The translations under genes were made by a program, and so were the position numbers. Shown here one piece after another: positions 49,347-57,830 of a stretch of 64,000 bases of DNA. Origin of the DNA: Thermohalobaculum sp039026375 (GTDB lineage Bacteria; Pseudomonadota; Alphaproteobacteria; Rhodobacterales; Rhodobacteraceae); the NCBI GenBank assembly GCA_039026375.1, contig JBCCML010000019.1, positions 1 to 64,000 of the forward strand, written 5' to 3'. How positions within the stretch are numbered: position 1 is the stretch's first letter; every line of letters begins with the position of its first letter. Under the pieces are notes generated by a model. It saw only the letters and a program-made list of their open reading frames with translations, made no database searches and was not told the DNA's origin.

Positions 49347-50359
49347 TCGTCAAGACCCCCGGCTTCAGGCGACTTTCACGGTACCTTTCGAAGGAGCAGA
49401 CGCACCCTCAGTGGGCGAGGCACCAGGAGATCTCCCGAAAGGCCTGCCTTGTCGTACAGCTATTCTACGTTGTTGTTCTGGTTGCATTCGTTGAATTCGT
49501 TTCTTCGCTCCAGGCCTATGCTGCGGAGCCCGATGGCTTCACGCCGATGTGGCCGGTGTTCTGGGTGGACAGCGTTGGCATGGGGTTGGCAGCCAAGCTC
49601 TTGATCCCGATCTACATATTGGTCGGCGTTTGCACCGTCATGTTCTGGTGGTCGTTCTGGCTCCGCCTGGCTTGCTCGATCCTCTTGCTCCAATACATGT
49701 CGCTGTACAATTCATGGGGGGGGATTAATCACAGCTACCACGAGATCTTCTGGGTCTCAGTTTGCTTCATCTTTCTCCCGACCGTGAAGCAGTCTGAGGT
49801 TCTGAATTCTCGCCCCGCACGCCTTCAATTGTTGACCTGTGTCTACGCAGCTATGGCGCTGGTGCTGCTGTTTTATTCCATGGCAGGTGCTTACAAGGTC
49901 TGGGACGCAACGCAGATGTTGCTGAGCGGCCAAACAGGTGGCTTTTCGCCTTATGCGATGGCCAACACGATCGCCTGGCGTCAAATCTCTACGAACACCG
50001 ATCCGATCTATGCGGACATGCTAATGGATGCGCCGCTGCTGGGATGGCCACTTTACCTCGGCCTCTACTACGCGCAGTTCTTTGCGATCGTCATCCTGTT
50101 CCGGCCTGCCCTGCACAGGCTGTGGGGCGTCATTCTGATTGGATTTCACTTCGGAACGATCGTCTTAATGGACATTTCGTTTCCGTATCACATCGCGATC
50201 AACGCCATCCTTTTGCTGCTTTCGCCTTATGCGCCCGACAGGTTTGACTTGCGCCAGATCGCTGCATCACTACCACTTTTCGGTGTGCTCTTTAGGGCTG
50301 GCTTGGGCTGGAAGACACATTCTGATGAAATGGAAGCCGCAAGAACGTCGTCTCCATGA
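49343..50359 (+). CDS. HTTM-like multi-pass membrane protein
   Basis: A 338-residue integral membrane protein with about eight hydrophobic segments, resembling the HTTM domain shared with vitamin K-dependent gamma-carboxylase. Seen: the aromatic-rich first loop WPVFWVDSVGMGLAAKLLIPI, YNSWGGINHSYHEIFWVSVCFIFLP (conserved-looking Asn-His segment), LLFYSMAGAYKVWD, and PLYLGLYYAQFFAIVIL. Proteins of this class often accompany a DCC thiol-oxidoreductase, which is the gene two positions upstream. Whether it carboxylates or reduces anything is unknown. Confidence 0.75.
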   Translation: MIVKTPGFRRLSRYLSKEQTHPQWARHQEISRKACLVVQLFYVVVLVAFVEFVSSLQAYAAEPDGFTPMWPVFWVDSVGMGLAAKLLIPIYILVGVCTVMFWWSFWLRLACSILLLQYMSLYNSWGGINHSYHEIFWVSVCFIFLPTVKQSEVLNSRPARLQLLTCVYAAMALVLLFYSMAGAYKVWDATQMLLSGQTGGFSPYAMANTIAWRQISTNTDPIYADMLMDAPLLGWPLYLGLYYAQFFAIVILFRPALHRLWGVILIGFHFGTIVLMDISFPYHIAINAILLLLSPYAPDRFDLRQIAASLPLFGVLFRAGLGWKTHSDEMEAARTSSP

Positions 50360-50441
50360 AGACTGGCCTTTGTTGCTGGCGGCAAACCTTCCTGCTTCTT
50401 CGCAGGCCCCACTGCCTCACGCAGTGAGCAAGAGGCTTTAA

Positions 50442-51398
50442 GTGGATCTGGTCCTCGTCAATTTGGTCGACGGTTTGGTGACCGGCCTGCTGCTGTTCAT
50501 GTTGTCGGCAGGACTGACCTTGGTCTTTTCGATGATGGGCGTGCTGAACTTCGCCCATGCCTCGTTCTACATGCTGGGCGCCTACTTCGCCTATCAGATC
50601 AGTCGCCACATCGGGTTCTGGCCTGGCCTTGTCTTTGCACCCTTGATCGTCGGTGTGCTGGGTGCGCTGGTCGAGCGGTATGGCTTGCGACGCGTCCACC
50701 GCCATGGCCATGTCCCGGAACTGATCTTCACCTTTGGTCTGGCGCTGCTGATCGAAGAATTGGTGCAGTTTATCTGGGGCCGGGATCACAAGGATTACCG
50801 CGCGCCAGAGGTGCTGGACTTTGCCCTCTTCCACATTGGGAACAACCCGGTCTTTGCCTACAAGGCCTTTATGGTCGTCGTTACCGCAATGATTTTCCTG
50901 GCCCTCTTGATGGTCCTTAAACGAACGCGGGTTGGGCTGGTCATCCAAGCCGCTTTGACCCACCCGCAAACTGTTCAAGCACTGGGCCACAACGTGCCTA
51001 GGGTCTTTATGGGGGTTTTCGGGGTTGGAACCGCGCTTGCCGGGGTGGCGGGAGTCATCGCTGGGCCGGTGCTCGGCACCTTCCCGGGCATGGCCGTGGT
51101 CCTTGGGTCAATCGTCTTTGTGACGATCGTGGTGGGCGGTCTCGGATCGTTGTGGGGTGCGCTGATCGCCTCGTTACTCATCGGATGGATGACGACCTTT
51201 GCCAAAGCATACAACGTCTCCGGTGCGGATGTGCTGGGCTTGGTTGGCCTGTCGCCCCCGACGGATCTATCCGAAAGCCCGTTGCGTGATCTCTGGACCA
51301 TCACCCTGCCGCAAGTTGCCGACATTCTGCCCTATCTCTTTATGGTCCTGGTTCTGGTGTTCCGGCCAAACGGGCTGATGGGCAGGCGCGAGACATGA
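50442..51398 (+). CDS. livH: Branched-chain-type ABC permease LivH
   Basis: A 318-residue inner-membrane permease subunit; GTG start at 50442 with AGAGG ahead. About eight or nine membrane segments; the family segments GLLLFMLSAGLTLVFSMMGVLNFAHASFYMLGAYFAY and the cytoplasmic-loop region with GVGTALAGVAGVIAGPVLG are seen. It works with LivM, LivG and LivF, encoded directly downstream with 4-bp overlaps, and with the binding protein at 46869. Confidence 0.94.
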   Translation: MDLVLVNLVDGLVTGLLLFMLSAGLTLVFSMMGVLNFAHASFYMLGAYFAYQISRHIGFWPGLVFAPLIVGVLGALVERYGLRRVHRHGHVPELIFTFGLALLIEELVQFIWGRDHKDYRAPEVLDFALFHIGNNPVFAYKAFMVVVTAMIFLALLMVLKRTRVGLVIQAALTHPQTVQALGHNVPRVFMGVFGVGTALAGVAGVIAGPVLGTFPGMAVVLGSIVFVTIVVGGLGSLWGALIASLLIGWMTTFAKAYNVSGADVLGLVGLSPPTDLSESPLRDLWTITLPQVADILPYLFMVLVLVFRPNGLMGRRET

Positions 51399-52621
51399 GC
51401 CGAACGGCCATCGTCTGGCTGGGTGCAGCGCTTGTCGTGCTCTGCCTGCCTTTTCTCTTCCCGGCGCCAGCGGCCATCACGATCATGAATCAGATGGCCA
51501 TCACCATCGTCTTTGCCCTCAGCTACAACATGCTGCTGGGGCAGGGCGGGATGTTGTCCTTCGGGCACGCGGTCTACATGGGGCTGGGCGGCTTCTTCGC
51601 GATGCACCTGATGCGGTACATAGAATATGACGCCTGGCCCATTCCCTTGCCGCTACTGCCGCTGTTTGCAGGCTTCTTCGGCCTGGCCTTCGCCGCCGTC
51701 ATCGGCGCGTTCTCGACGCGCCGGGCCGGCACCACATTCGCGATGATCTCTTTGGGGATCGGCGAACTGGTGGCCGCGTCGTCCATCATCGTCGTGGCGT
51801 TCTTCGGGGGAGAGGAGGGCATCTCCGGCGACCGCACGATGGGCCCACCGGTCTTCGGGGTCGAGTGGTTCACGTCGGGCGAGGTCTATTGGGTCATCGC
51901 GGGCTGGGCCTTCCTGTCAACCCTGCTGATGTACCTGTTCTCGCAGACACCGGCTGGTCGCATGGCCAACGCGGTCCGGGACAACCCCGAACGAGCAGAG
52001 TTTCTCGGTTATTCGCAGCGACGTGTGCGCTTCATTTCGTTCTGCGCCTCGGGCTTCTTTGCGGGTGTGGCGGGCGGTTTGTTCTGCATCAACCTCGAGA
52101 TCCTGACTGAGGAAAACCTTAACCTTGCGACTTCAGGCGAGATCTTGCTGATCGCCTTTGTGGGCGGGGTTGGCTACTTCGCAGGGCCTGTTGTCGGGGC
52201 CATTGTTTTCACGCTGCTCAAGACCGTTCTGGGCCTGGAGACGCAGCTATGGAGCCTCTATGCGGGAATCCTGTTCGTCGCGACGGTGATGTTCTTCCCG
52301 ACGGGCCTGGCCGGGCTGTTCGCGATGCATGCGGTGCCGGCACAATTGGGGCGTCTGCGGTCCTTGATCACGCCATACACGGCCGTGTTGATTCCGGGCG
52401 CCGGGGCAGTCCTTGGCGCCGCTGGCTTGATGGAAATGCTGTTTCATGTCCGGGAGGCGAGTAGCGGCGAGACGGTGATGCGCCTCTTCTGGCTCAGCCT
52501 GGACACCCATGCCCCGCTGCCCTGGTTTGCCTTCGGCGGCATGCTGCTGGGGGGGGCTTGGCTGGCCCGTCACCGGGCGCCGGCCATGCAGGCCGCCTAC
52601 ACCCAGGCCAGCACACCATGA
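51395..52621 (+). CDS. livM: Branched-chain-type ABC permease LivM
   Basis: A 408-residue permease subunit overlapping livH by 4 bp. Family segments: ITIVFALSYNMLLGQGGMLSFGHAVYMGLGGFFAMHLM, the cytoplasmic loop NAVRDNPERAEFLGYSQRRVRFISFCASGFFAGVAGGLF with the EAA-like region, and GVGYFAGPVVGAIVFTLLKTVLG. The last 100 residues extend beyond the usual LivM end with two more hydrophobic segments and WLSLDTHAPLPWFAFGGML, longer than E. coli LivM. ATGA overlap with livG. Confidence 0.93.
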   Translation: MSRTAIVWLGAALVVLCLPFLFPAPAAITIMNQMAITIVFALSYNMLLGQGGMLSFGHAVYMGLGGFFAMHLMRYIEYDAWPIPLPLLPLFAGFFGLAFAAVIGAFSTRRAGTTFAMISLGIGELVAASSIIVVAFFGGEEGISGDRTMGPPVFGVEWFTSGEVYWVIAGWAFLSTLLMYLFSQTPAGRMANAVRDNPERAEFLGYSQRRVRFISFCASGFFAGVAGGLFCINLEILTEENLNLATSGEILLIAFVGGVGYFAGPVVGAIVFTLLKTVLGLETQLWSLYAGILFVATVMFFPTGLAGLFAMHAVPAQLGRLRSLITPYTAVLIPGAGAVLGAAGLMEMLFHVREASSGETVMRLFWLSLDTHAPLPWFAFGGMLLGGAWLARHRAPAMQAAYTQASTP

Positions 52622-53373
52622 CCGCTCTGCAAACCGTTGGACTGCGTAAGGCCTTTGGCCGGACCGAGATCATTCGCGGCGTCGATCTCGCGGTCGCGCG
52701 CGGCGAACGGCATGCCGTGATCGGCCCTAACGGGGCAGGCAAATCCACGCTATTCAATCTGATCACTGGCCGCTACCCACCCAGCAACGGCAAAGTTTTG
52801 CTGAAAGGCCAGGACGTTACGGGCCTCGCGCCCTTCCGGATCAATCGCCTGGGGCTGTCCCGCAGTTTTCAGATCACCAACATTTTCCCCCGCATGTCGG
52901 TGTTCGAGAATGTGCGTTGCGCGCTGCTCTGGCCCTATGGCTTCGGCTATGCGTTCTGGCGACTTTTGCATCGCGAAACGACGCTGAACGCCGCTGCTGA
53001 CGCGATCTTAGAGCGCATCAATCTGACCGCCCGGCGCAACCTGCCGGCGGGTGTGCTGTCCTATGCCGAGCAACGCGCGCTGGAGATCGGGCTGACCATC
53101 GGCGGTGGTGCGGACGTGATCCTGCTGGACGAGCCCACCGCCGGCATGAGCCGGTCCGAGACCGAGTATATCGTCGAATTGATCCGCGACGTGACCGCGG
53201 ACAAGACCCTGGTGATGGTCGAGCATGACATGGGCGTGGTCTTTGGGCTGGCCGATCGGATCAGCGTGCTGGCCCGCGGCCAGATCATCGCCTCGGGCAC
53301 GCCCGCCGAAGTGCGCGCCAACCCGATCGTGCAGGAAGCCTACCTCGGCGCCACGCTTCAGGACGCCTCCTGA
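52618..53373 (+). CDS. livG: Branched-chain-type ABC ATPase LivG
   Basis: A 251-residue ATPase. ATG 52618 overlaps the livM stop. Walker A is GPNGAGKST (about 38-46), the signature is LSYAEQRALE, and Walker B is VILLDEPTAGMS, then VMVEHDMGVVFGLADR. The length and the C-terminal region NPIVQEAYLG are typical. It pairs with the LivF-type ATPase that follows with a TGATG overlap. Cytoplasmic face of the inner membrane. Confidence 0.95.
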   Translation: MTALQTVGLRKAFGRTEIIRGVDLAVARGERHAVIGPNGAGKSTLFNLITGRYPPSNGKVLLKGQDVTGLAPFRINRLGLSRSFQITNIFPRMSVFENVRCALLWPYGFGYAFWRLLHRETTLNAAADAILERINLTARRNLPAGVLSYAEQRALEIGLTIGGGADVILLDEPTAGMSRSETEYIVELIRDVTADKTLVMVEHDMGVVFGLADRISVLARGQIIASGTPAEVRANPIVQEAYLGATLQDAS

Positions 53374-54074
53374 TGTTGCGCGTCCGCGACCTCCACGCCT
53401 ACTACGGCAAAAGCCACATCCTGCAAGGCGTCGACATGGACGTGGCCGAGGGCGAGATCGTCGCCCTGCTAGGCCGCAACGGTGTGGGCCGCTCGACCAC
53501 CTGTAAGGCGATCATGGGCGAGGTCGCCCCCAAAGGCTCCGTCAGCTTCAAAGGGGCCGAGATCGCCGGTCTGCCAGCCTACCGCGTGGCGCGCCTGGGT
53601 CTTGGCTATGTCCCTGAAAACCGTGATATTTTCCCGGGCTTGACCACTCGCCAGAACCTGATCCTAGGGTTGAAGCCGGGCCATCAGGACGGCACCGGCC
53701 GCTGGTCCACCACCGACATGTTTGACCTTTTCGAGAACTTGGCTGAGCGCGCGGATGTCGACGCATCGGTCCTGTCAGGCGGAGAGCAGCAGATGTTGAC
53801 CATCTGCCGGACCCTGATGGGCGATCCAGATCTGATTATGGTGGACGAGCCGACCGAGGGTCTCTCGCCCCAAATGACGGCAAGGGTCGGTGCCCTGCTG
53901 GAAGAGATCGCGCGCCGCGGCGTCGCGATCCTGCTGGTCGAACAGAAACTATCCATCGCGCTGAAGATATCGGCACGGGTCTATGTCATGGGACACGGGC
54001 GGATGGTATTCGAAGGCAATCCCGCGGCACTGCAGGTACGCGAAGACGTGCGCCGCGAATGGCTGGAAGTATAG
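53373..54074 (+). CDS. livF: Branched-chain-type ABC ATPase LivF with Arg in Walker A
   Basis: A 233-residue ATPase; ATG shares one base with the livG stop. Signature LSGGEQQML, Walker B LIMVDEPTEGLSPQ and the histidine-loop position VEQKLSIALKISAR are normal for LivF. The Walker A motif reads GRNGVGRST, so the lysine that contacts the ATP phosphates is Arg; the codon is CGC. This change usually lowers or blocks hydrolysis, so the partner LivG may carry the main ATP cycle. Possibly a natural variant of this subfamily. Confidence 0.92.
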   Translation: MLRVRDLHAYYGKSHILQGVDMDVAEGEIVALLGRNGVGRSTTCKAIMGEVAPKGSVSFKGAEIAGLPAYRVARLGLGYVPENRDIFPGLTTRQNLILGLKPGHQDGTGRWSTTDMFDLFENLAERADVDASVLSGGEQQMLTICRTLMGDPDLIMVDEPTEGLSPQMTARVGALLEEIARRGVAILLVEQKLSIALKISARVYVMGHGRMVFEGNPAALQVREDVRREWLEV

Positions 54075-54121
54075 GGCGACCGCACCGGGTAGGGCCGCAC
54101 ACGTAGTATGTGGGAGGGACG

Positions 54122-54904
54122 ATGATCCAGATTAACAATCCGCTGCGCGACATGTTGGACCGAGACGAGCTGGCTCTCGGTGTCGGCCTGCGCGGCTCAC
54201 GCACCGTAGAGATCGCGCGGGCCATGAAGACCGCTGGCTTCGACTGGCTGTTCATCGACATGGAGCACAACACCATGTCGCTGGACGATGCGTGCAACAT
54301 CTCGGTTGCCGCGCAAGCAGAGGGCATCACCCCGCTGGTGCGCGTGCCGGGCACCGAACACCACCACGCAACGCGGGCGCTGGACGGTGGCGCCATGGGC
54401 ATCGTTGTCCCGCATGTCGACGATCTGGAGACCGCCCAACAGATGGTGGCAAATGTCCGGTATCCCCCGACCGGCCGCCGTTCCATGTATGGCGCGCTGC
54501 CCCAGGCCAATTTCGGCGCCTATCCGCAAGCTGAGCTTATGGCGGCGCTGAACGACGCGCTGTACCTGGTCCTTATGATCGAAAGTCCTGAAGGTGTCGT
54601 TAATGCAGATAAAATTGCAGCTTTGGACGGCGTGGACTGCCTGCTGATCGGCACCTCGGACCTGACGGCGGAAATGGGCGTGCCGGGCCAGCTGGATCAT
54701 CCCGACATCGTTTCGGCGTATGAGACGGTGATTGCGGCCTGCCAGAAACACGGCAAGCATGTGGGCATGGGCGGCGTCTATGCGCCTGATCTCATTCAGA
54801 AATACGTGGACATGGGCATGCGGATGATCCTGACCGGGTCCGAGTTCTCGTTCATGATGCAAGGCGCCAAGGCTCAGGCCAGCGCCGTGCGGGCCCTGAA
54901 ATGA
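54122..54904 (+). CDS. HpcH/HpaI-type aldolase
   Basis: A 260-residue metal-dependent aldolase of the HpcH/HpaI family, which splits 4-hydroxy-2-oxo acids to pyruvate or a 2-oxo acid and an aldehyde. ATG 54122 follows GGGAGGGA. Family segments: KTAGFDWLFIDMEHNTMSLDD, VRVPGTEHHHATRALDGGAMGIVVPHVD (metal-binding and pyruvate site), LMIESPEGVVNADKIAALDGVDCLLIGTSDLT. It is 48 bp after livF and overlaps the next gene by 4 bp (ATGA). Confidence 0.92.
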   Translation: MIQINNPLRDMLDRDELALGVGLRGSRTVEIARAMKTAGFDWLFIDMEHNTMSLDDACNISVAAQAEGITPLVRVPGTEHHHATRALDGGAMGIVVPHVDDLETAQQMVANVRYPPTGRRSMYGALPQANFGAYPQAELMAALNDALYLVLMIESPEGVVNADKIAALDGVDCLLIGTSDLTAEMGVPGQLDHPDIVSAYETVIAACQKHGKHVGMGGVYAPDLIQKYVDMGMRMILTGSEFSFMMQGAKAQASAVRALK

Positions 54905-56088
54905 GCTTTCTGTCTGACTTTTTTGCGCGGCGCACCGACGATCGGCGCTTTCCGTCGATCGACTCCATGGCCTGCGTCGCGCGGGGACGGATCCCCAAAT
55001 TCGCCCACGAATACATGTCGGGCGGCATTGGGACCGAAGACGGGTTGGCGCGGAATATCAGCGATTTCAACAAGATCCGCTTCGTGCCGCGATACCTCAT
55101 GGACTACGAGGCGCCCAACTTCGAGACCAAGATTCTGGGCCAGAAGCATGCCATGCCGTTCGGGCCGGGGCCGATCGGGCTGACCGGGCTGATGTGGCCC
55201 AATACGCCCGTGCATGTGGCACGCGCCGCGGTCGCACACGGGCTGCCCACGGGGCTCAGCACCTATGCCACCAACTCGATCGAGGAAGTGGGCGCTGTGG
55301 CCGGTAAGTCCATGTGGTTTCAGCTTTATCCGCTGGCCGACACGGATATCGAGGAGGACCTGCTGAAGCGCTTTGCGGCCGTTGGGGGGGAGGTTCTGCT
55401 GATAACGGTGGACATCCCCGGGCCCACACGGCGGCCACGCGACATCGCCAGTGGCCTGTCGGTACCCCCGGCCAAGGACTGGCGCACCTATCTGGCGGGT
55501 GCCGTGCGCCCCCACTGGGCGATGGAGACGCTGAAAAACGGCCTACCGACGTTCAAGAACATCATGCGCTATGTGCCTGATGGACCAAAGGAAATGGCGG
55601 CGATGACCTTCCTGTCCAGCATCTCGGCCGGGCATGTTGGGCCGGAACGGCTGAAGCGCTATCGCGAGCTTTGGCCAGGTAAGATCGTGATTAAGGGCGT
55701 GCTGTCGGTCGATGATGCGCGGGTTGCGATGGACCATGGGGCGGACGGGATCGTCGTCTCGAACCATGGGGGACGCCAGCTGGACGGGGCGCCCACGGCG
55801 ATCGATGTGCTGCCGACAATCCGCCAGGCGGTGGGCGGTCAGATGGCCGTGATCGCCGATGGCGGGGTGCGCCAAGGGCTTGATATCGCGCGGCTTTTGG
55901 CGTTGGGCGCGGACTTCGTACTGTTGGGCCGGGCTATGACCTTTGCGGTCGCCGCTATGGGGGGCGAAGGGCCAAACCATGCGCTTGAGATCCTGAAACA
56001 GGAATTCGTCAACTCGCTCAGTCAGATGGGCTGCGAGGATCTTTCCGATCTGCCGAAGTTCCTGGAAAATCCGGAGGTTCTGGGATGA
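54901..56088 (+). CDS. FMN-dependent alpha-hydroxy-acid oxidase/dehydrogenase (LldD-like)
   Basis: A 395-residue flavoenzyme of the L-lactate dehydrogenase / glycolate oxidase family, oxidising 2-hydroxy acids to 2-oxo acids. Seen: GGIGTEDGLARNISDFNKIRFVPRYL (family start), the FMN-site PIGLTGL region, WFQLYPLADTDIEEDLLKRF, and the catalytic loop IVVSNHGGRQLDGAPTAIDVLP with the His and Arg, then DGGVRQGLDIARLLALGA. It is overlapped at both ends by neighbours (ATGA), so this is one translation unit. Confidence 0.92.
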   Translation: MSFLSDFFARRTDDRRFPSIDSMACVARGRIPKFAHEYMSGGIGTEDGLARNISDFNKIRFVPRYLMDYEAPNFETKILGQKHAMPFGPGPIGLTGLMWPNTPVHVARAAVAHGLPTGLSTYATNSIEEVGAVAGKSMWFQLYPLADTDIEEDLLKRFAAVGGEVLLITVDIPGPTRRPRDIASGLSVPPAKDWRTYLAGAVRPHWAMETLKNGLPTFKNIMRYVPDGPKEMAAMTFLSSISAGHVGPERLKRYRELWPGKIVIKGVLSVDDARVAMDHGADGIVVSNHGGRQLDGAPTAIDVLPTIRQAVGGQMAVIADGGVRQGLDIARLLALGADFVLLGRAMTFAVAAMGGEGPNHALEILKQEFVNSLSQMGCEDLSDLPKFLENPEVLG

Positions 56089-56693
56089 AAGTCTACCATT
56101 GTCCGGGCACCAGATCGGTCCGTATCCTCTGGCTGCTAGAGGAGCTTGGCCTGGAATATGATATTGTTTCCATGCCCTTAGGTGATCCTAAGATGCGCGA
56201 GCCCGCGTATCTGAAAATCCATCCGGCAGGTCGGGTGCCAGCGCTGGAGGATGGCGAGGTCACGCTGTTCGAGTCCGGTGCCATCGTCCAGTACATCCTG
56301 GCCCGGCATGCCGAGGGGCGGCTACAGCCAGACGTCGGCTCAGCGGAATTTCCCGTTTATCTTCAATGGCTTCACTATGCCGAGGGCATGATGATGCCGC
56401 AGGTCAACATCATCGTGGTCGAGACCAAGTTCCTGCCGCCGGAAAAGCGCAACGAGACCAATGTTGCGCGGGCCACAAAGTTGCTGACACGCATGTTAGC
56501 GGCCGTGGATAAGGCATTGGAGGGAAAGGATTTTCTGGCGGGTGAGTTCTCGGGTGCGGACATCATGACGGGCCATGCCTGCACCGTCGCCGCGCGTCTT
56601 GGCGCAGACTTGTCCGGCACGCCGAACGTGCGCGCCTATGTGGACCGCCTGAACGCCCGTCCGGCGCTGGCCAAGGCGTTTGCCGCCGCCTGA
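56085..56693 (+). CDS. Glutathione S-transferase family protein
   Basis: A 202-residue cytoplasmic protein. The N-terminal thioredoxin-fold half (MKVYHCPGTRSVRILWLLEELGLEYDI, then PAGRVPALEDGEVTLFESGAIVQYI) holds the cis-Pro and E-S-x-A-I segment typical of GST; the helical half follows. The start overlaps the oxidase stop by 4 bp (ATGA). A GST at the end of an aldolase-oxidase unit could isomerise or conjugate an intermediate. Substrate unknown. Confidence 0.92.
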   Translation: MKVYHCPGTRSVRILWLLEELGLEYDIVSMPLGDPKMREPAYLKIHPAGRVPALEDGEVTLFESGAIVQYILARHAEGRLQPDVGSAEFPVYLQWLHYAEGMMMPQVNIIVVETKFLPPEKRNETNVARATKLLTRMLAAVDKALEGKDFLAGEFSGADIMTGHACTVAARLGADLSGTPNVRAYVDRLNARPALAKAFAAA

Positions 56694-56812
56694 TCCGGGC
56701 CCGGCGGTGGGCGACCAGCGCGACCTGACGCTGGGATCTGGCGTGTATGATTTGCGTATGACAAACGTATGATCTGCGTATGCCAACCGTGTCAGACAAA
56801 GTCGACTGGGCC

Positions 56813-57580
56813 TCAGCCCCGTTTGGTGGCCCGCTTGGCCAGGAATTCCCCCATGATCCGCTGGGGCTCGCCGGCCTGGAAGGCCATGCGCTGGGTGGTG
56901 ACGGCCTCGTCCAGGGCCGCGTCGAAACCGGCCAGTGCCTCGCGACGGAACCGAGCTTTGGTCGCGCGGAAGGCGATGGCGGATTTGCCGGCCATCAGAT
57001 CGGCCTGCTCGGTGGCTTTGGCCAATAGATCGTCAGGCGGCACGACGTGTTGGACCAGACCGTGGCGGTGGGCCTCGTCCATCTCCATCATGCGCCCGGT
57101 CAGCGAGAGGTCCTGGTTCACCGCGCGGGGCAGGTGCAAGCTCATCCAATAGGTGCCCATGATCGAGGGCAGACCGGCATTGATCTCGGGTTGCCCCAAC
57201 CGCGCACCTTCCGCCGCAATGCGCATGTCCGAGCACAACGCCATCTGAAACCCGGCCCCGGCCGCCACCCCGTTGATGGCAGCGATGACGGGTTTCTCGA
57301 CCTCGAGGATCGCCTTGTAGGTGGCGGCGACCTTACTGAACCAACCTGGCACCGTCTCGGGTGTTTGCTGGGAACCCTCCGCCAGATCGACGCCTGCGCA
57401 GAACGCGCGGCCCTGTCCGGTGAGGATGATCGCTTTGACCGCCGCGTCCCGGTCCAGATCGGCCAAGGCCGCGACCACCCCGTCGGCCAGCGCCATGGTG
57501 ACCGAGTTCAACGCCTCCGGCCGGGCGAGAGAGAGGGTGGCGATGCCGTCGGTGATGTCTGTTTGAGTGAACTCTGCCAT
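56813..57580 (-). CDS. Enoyl-CoA hydratase/isomerase family protein
   Basis: A 255-residue cytoplasmic crotonase-fold enzyme. Seen: IATLSLARPEALNSVTMALADGVV, the oxyanion-hole segments GRAFCAGVDLAEGS and KPVIAAINGVAAGAGFQMALCSDMRIAAEGARLGQPEINAGL, with the second site glutamate region PEINAGLPS. A longer start three codons upstream is possible. The exact acyl-CoA substrate is not given. It is convergent with the GST gene. Confidence 0.93.
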   Translation of the reverse strand: MAEFTQTDITDGIATLSLARPEALNSVTMALADGVVAALADLDRDAAVKAIILTGQGRAFCAGVDLAEGSQQTPETVPGWFSKVAATYKAILEVEKPVIAAINGVAAGAGFQMALCSDMRIAAEGARLGQPEINAGLPSIMGTYWMSLHLPRAVNQDLSLTGRMMEMDEAHRHGLVQHVVPPDDLLAKATEQADLMAGKSAIAFRATKARFRREALAGFDAALDEAVTTQRMAFQAGEPQRIMGEFLAKRATKRG

Positions 57581-57599
57581 GGCCCGCACGCTAACCCTG

Positions 57600-57785
57600 C
57601 TAGCTTTGCGTCATCAACCACCAGAAAGTGTAGGCAAAAGACAAGATAGCAGACCTGCGCGCCCATGGCAGCAGATACGGTCGCTTCTTGACAGGAAAGG
57701 CACTGCTTTTTCCAAGCCCGCCGTTACCTAAGAAGATCAATGCCACTGTCGGCAACCACGCGAGAAGAACAGTCTCGGCAAGCAT
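57600..57785 (-). CDS. Possible small membrane protein
   Basis: A 61-residue frame with an N-terminal hydrophobic segment (ETVLLAWLPTVALIFLG) and a second short one near the C-terminus (SAILSFAYTFWWL). No convincing ribosome site precedes the ATG at 57785, and no homologue is recognised. It fills the gap between the enoyl-CoA hydratase and the 27-bp palindrome. Treat as uncertain. Confidence 0.3.
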   Translation of the reverse strand: MLAETVLLAWLPTVALIFLGNGGLGKSSAFPVKKRPYLLPWARRSAILSFAYTFWWLMTQS

Positions 57786-57797
57786 GTTTCGTAAGGA

Positions 57798-57824
57798 GTA
57801 GGGTGGGGTTAAACCCCACCCTAC
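57798..57824. terminator. 27-bp palindrome, probable terminator/repeat
   Basis: Arms GTAGGGTGGGGTT and AACCCCACCCTAC are perfect complements around one A. It lies 6 bp after the stop codon of the BMP-family gene on the minus strand. No T run follows. Such GTAGGGTGGGGT palindromes recur in many genomes as dispersed repeats, so it could be both terminator and repeat. Confidence 0.6.
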
Positions 57825-57830
57825 CGTTGG

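Noticed and set aside
56694..56812. Repeated CGTATG words as an operator
   Set aside because: Three short copies in 40 bp without symmetry, between convergent genes where an operator has no target.
57600..57785. A confident small membrane gene
   Set aside because: Kept only as low confidence, because the start has no ribosome site and no homologue is known.
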